From: Chloroflexota bacterium
Lineage (GTDB): Bacteria > Chloroflexota > Anaerolineae > Thermoflexales > Thermoflexaceae
DNA length: 32,694 nt
Direction: 5' to 3'
Assembly (NCBI GenBank): GCA_030550075.1
Contig: JAUQQB010000002.1
Span: 1 to 32,694, forward strand
Shown: piece after piece, positions 30,406 through 32,694 of the stretch
How positions within the stretch are numbered: position 1 is the first letter of the stretch
How the letters are laid out: each line of letters starts with the position of its first letter
Program-made: the position numbers and the translations under genes
The notes under the pieces: model-generated
The model's input: the letters and a program-made list of their open reading frames with translations, nothing else
Database searches by the model: none
What the model was told of the DNA's origin: nothing

Positions 30406-31392
30406 TCACTGCGCCAAGTGGCATGCCACCCAGTGACCTGGGCGGACCTCCCGCCATTCCGGTTCCACCCGCTTGCAGATCTCCTGGGCAATAGGGCACC
30501 GGGGATGGAACCGGCACCCGCTGGGCGGATTGACCGGGCTGGGAACCTCCCCTCGCAGGATAATCCGCTGCCGTCGGGCCTCCACCGCCGGGTCCGGCAC
30601 TGGGACCGCTGAGAGCAGGGCCTGGGTATACGGATGCAATGGGTTCTCATACAACTCGACCCGATCCGCCAGCTCGACGATCTTGCCCAGATACATCACG
30701 GCCACCCGGTCGCTGATATGCCGGACCATGGCCAGGTCGTGGGCGATGAACAGATAAGTCAGGTGGAAACGCTCCTGGAGTTCCTGGAGGAGATTCACGA
30801 TCTGGGCCTGGATGGAGACGTCGAGGGCGGAGATCGGCTCATCGCATACGATGAAATCCGGCTGCAGGGCCAGAGCTCGGGCGATGCCGATGCGTTGACG
30901 CTGTCCACCGGAGAATTCGTGCGGATAGCGGTCGGCGAAGATCGGGTTCAGGCCCACCAGGCGCAGCAACTCCTCCACCCGTTCCCGCGCCTCCTTCCCA
31001 CGGGCGACGCCATGGATCTCCAGCGGCTCGGCGATGATCTGGCCCACGGTCATGCGGGGGTTAAGGGAAGCATAGGGATCCTGGAAAATGATCTGCATGC
31101 GACGCCGCATGCGCCGTAGCTCATTTCCCTTCAGCTGAGTCAGATCCATACCGTCAAAATACACATGGCCTCGCGTCGGCCGATGCAGTTGCAAAATGGT
31201 CCGGCCGACGGTGGATTTCCCGCATCCGGATTCCCCGACCAGCCCAAGGGTCTCCCCGCGCCGGATCTCAAAGGTAACTCCGTCCACGGCATGGACGTAA
31301 CCAATGGTGCGGGTGAAGATAATCCCCCGGGTGATCGGGAACCACTTCACCAGATTTTCCACATGAAGCAGAACCTGTCCGTTCCGGTTCAC
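30406..31392 (-). CDS. oppF: Oligopeptide/dipeptide importer ATPase OppF (DppF)
   Basis: 328 residues from GTG 31392, which overlaps the OppD stop (GTGA) and has GGGAGG five bases before it. Walker [10 protein letters not shown] (53-61), Q-loop [13 protein letters not shown], signature [15 protein letters not shown], Walker [13 protein letters not shown]-loop HDLAMV. The C-terminal oligopeptide extension [17 protein letters not shown] with its cysteines is characteristic of OppD/OppF. It forms the ATPase heterodimer of a peptide ABC importer with OppD; permeases and the binding protein are not in the window. Confidence 0.92.
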   Translation of the reverse strand: MNRNGQVLLHVENLVKWFPITRGIIFTRTIGYVHAVDGVTFEIRRGETLGLVGESGCGKSTVGRTILQLHRPTRGHVYFDGMDLTQLKGNELRRMRRRMQIIFQDPYASLNPRMTVGQIIAEPLEIHGVARGKEARERVEELLRLVGLNPIFADRYPHEFSGGQRQRIGIARALALQPDFIVCDEPISALDVSIQAQIVNLLQELQERFHLTYLFIAHDLAMVRHISDRVAVMYLGKIVELADRVELYENPLHPYTQALLSAVPVPDPAVEARRQRIILRGEVPSPVNPPSGCRFHPRCPIAQEICKRVEPEWREVRPGHWVACHLAQ

Positions 31393-32375
31393 CGCGGCCT
31401 CCCGGTCTTTACATCTACCCAGCAAGCGATCCGGTGATTCGGAGCGATTTCCTCCAGCTGGGGATTCTCTTCCCAGCACCGATCGAAGGCATAGGGACAT
31501 CGTGGCGCGAAGGGACAGCCGCGCGGCAGTCCCAGCAAATCCGGAGGCATTCCATCAATAGATACCAGCCGCCGGCGTTCCCGGCGGTCCAGGCGAGGCA
31601 AAGACCCGAGCAATCCCAGCGTATAAGGATGTCGGGGATTGTGATAAAGCTCTAGAACCGGTGCTTCCTCCACGATGTAACCGGCATACATCACAGCCAC
31701 CCGATGGGCTAACCCGGCCACCACCCCCAGGTCGTGGGTGATCCAGATGATCGCCATCCCCAGCTCATCCCGGAGCCGCTTGACCAGATCGATGATCTGG
31801 GCCTGAATGGTCACATCCAGCGCCGTGGTGGGCTCATCCGCGATGAGGATCTGGGGATGGCAGGCCAGGGCCATGGCGATCATCACCCGCTGCCGCATTC
31901 CGCCGGAGAACTGGTGGGGATAATCGTTCAGGCGTTCATCGGCATTTGGGATCCCAACCATCTGGAGGAGCTCGATCGCCCGCCGGCGCGCATCCGTGGG
32001 AGACAGATTCATATGGGTTTCCAGAACCTCTGTGATCTGTCGTCCAATCGTGAGAACAGGGTTTAGGGAGGTCATGGGATCCTGAAAGACCATGGCGATC
32101 TTCGAGCCCCGAATGCGACGGATATCTGCTTCATCCAGCTTCAGCAGGTCTACTCCTTGAAAGAGGACCTCGCCCTTTGTGATGCGGCCGGGGGGGTGAG
32201 GAATCAGGCGCAGGATCGAGAGCATGGTTACGCTCTTTCCACTTCCTGACTCCCCGACGATCCCCAGCGTCTCCCCTTCATGGAGCTGGAAGGAGACCCC
32301 ATTGACCGCATGCACCACACCGTCCCGCGTGAAGAAACGCACCTCCAGGTTTCGTACATCCAGAAGCGGCGGCAT
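31389..32375 (-). CDS. oppD: Oligopeptide/dipeptide importer ATPase OppD (DppD)
   Basis: 328 residues. Walker [10 protein letters not shown] (41-49), [14 protein letters not shown], signature [15 protein letters not shown], Walker [21 protein letters not shown]. The C-terminal [20 protein letters not shown] is the oligo_HPY tail with its conserved cysteines. First gene behind a good promoter; GAGG lies about 11 bases before the ATG. Coupled with the following OppF gene by a four-base overlap. Confidence 0.92.
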   Translation of the reverse strand: MPPLLDVRNLEVRFFTRDGVVHAVNGVSFQLHEGETLGIVGESGSGKSVTMLSILRLIPHPPGRITKGEVLFQGVDLLKLDEADIRRIRGSKIAMVFQDPMTSLNPVLTIGRQITEVLETHMNLSPTDARRRAIELLQMVGIPNADERLNDYPHQFSGGMRQRVMIAMALACHPQILIADEPTTALDVTIQAQIIDLVKRLRDELGMAIIWITHDLGVVAGLAHRVAVMYAGYIVEEAPVLELYHNPRHPYTLGLLGSLPRLDRRERRRLVSIDGMPPDLLGLPRGCPFAPRCPYAFDRCWEENPQLEEIAPNHRIACWVDVKTGRPR

Positions 32376-32694
32376 GGGTTCTACGCCTCGCGTTCAGGTT
32401 CCCATACATCTACATCCAGGCGTTGTTTGCGCGTTCCGCCCGGGCGACATGCATTAGAATGATAGGCAAGCTGAGCGCATCCGTCAAGATCTTTCCGCCT
32501 GGACTTCACAACGGCGCGTTGAGAGACGCGCCCGTCGTGGTGAAAGGACCAGTTCTCCAAGGACGGCCTTCCCAGGCTGCTATAGCGACACGTCGGGAAA
32601 TGCACACACTGAACGGACATTTTAATTGGGACTTACGCCGTTGACCTCTAGAAAGGGGAATCCAGGAGCCCCTCCCCCCTTCATCCCCCTCCCC
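32376..32694. other. Region upstream of the opp genes, no gene seen up to the window end
   Basis: Holds the opp promoter (32459-32487) and a small hairpin GGCGCGT/ACGCGCC (32513-32519 with 32526-32532). Open frames here have no recognisable protein. The final 50 bases (GGGGAATCCAGGAGCC onwards) are not interpretable. Confidence 0.5.
32459..32487 (-). promoter_or_regulatory. Sigma-70-type promoter of the oppDF operon
   Basis: TTGACG (32482-32487), exactly 17 bases, TATCAT (32459-32464) on the minus strand. Expected transcript start near 32452 gives a leader of about 75 bases before OppD. The -35 box equals that of the tRNA-Glu promoter. Confidence 0.7.

Overview
The window looks like a piece of chromosome from a GC-rich, probably thermophilic member of the Chloroflexota. 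This is an inference from overall style: high GC, GGAGG-type ribosome binding sites, secreted lipoproteins with Pro/Thr linkers, and group-2 style ECF transporter genes. No rRNA or other decisive marker is present. Most genes are ordinary housekeeping, transport and cell-envelope genes packed in short operons on both strands.

Layout. 1-3709 (minus strand): the N-terminal end of a MurJ-type flippase, a secreted esterase, a tandem-Nudix protein, tRNA-Glu(CTC) with its own promoter and terminator, and a secreted purple-acid-phosphatase-like enzyme. 3819-9860 is an accessory island of visibly lower GC. It has a decapitated gene of unknown function, an IS5-like transposase remnant, and a three-gene minus-strand operon: a TrlF/Ppl-like PHP-SMC ATPase, an AlbA_2 (Schlafen-type) protein with a histidine-kinase-like ATPase domain, and a DUF499-type AAA+ ATPase cut off by the IS remnant. 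On its other side lies a second, frameshifted transposase remnant. This is the most likely place for a defence system. 10112-17222: a FlgD-Ig lipoprotein and the GTPase Der on the minus strand; divergent from them a nitrilase-fold protein that has lost its catalytic cysteine, a CDP-alcohol phosphatidyltransferase, and a translationally coupled 837-residue fusion of ABC ATPase, ABC-2 permease and SpoIIM-like domain.

17352-20030 (minus): a secreted crystallin-like protein, an ECF sigma factor and a membrane protein that looks like its anti-sigma or sensor partner. 20398-23941 (minus): a complete ECF vitamin/metal-type importer made of a fused double ATPase, a substrate-binding S component and the T component. 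24439-25623 (plus) is a class I aminotransferase. 25673-28205 (minus): TusA-like sulfur carrier, overlapping JAMM peptidase, and a CapA-like lipoprotein. 28432-30291 (plus): HAD hydrolase and a GalE-like epimerase. 30406-32375 (minus): OppD and OppF ATPases of a peptide importer behind a good sigma-70 type promoter.

Points that stand out are the disrupted defence operon, the cysteine-less nitrilase homologue, the ATPase-permease-SpoIIM fusion coupled to a phospholipid-headgroup enzyme, and two unrelated 20-bp perfect stem-loops that share the same five-base loop and the same position just behind a stop codon.
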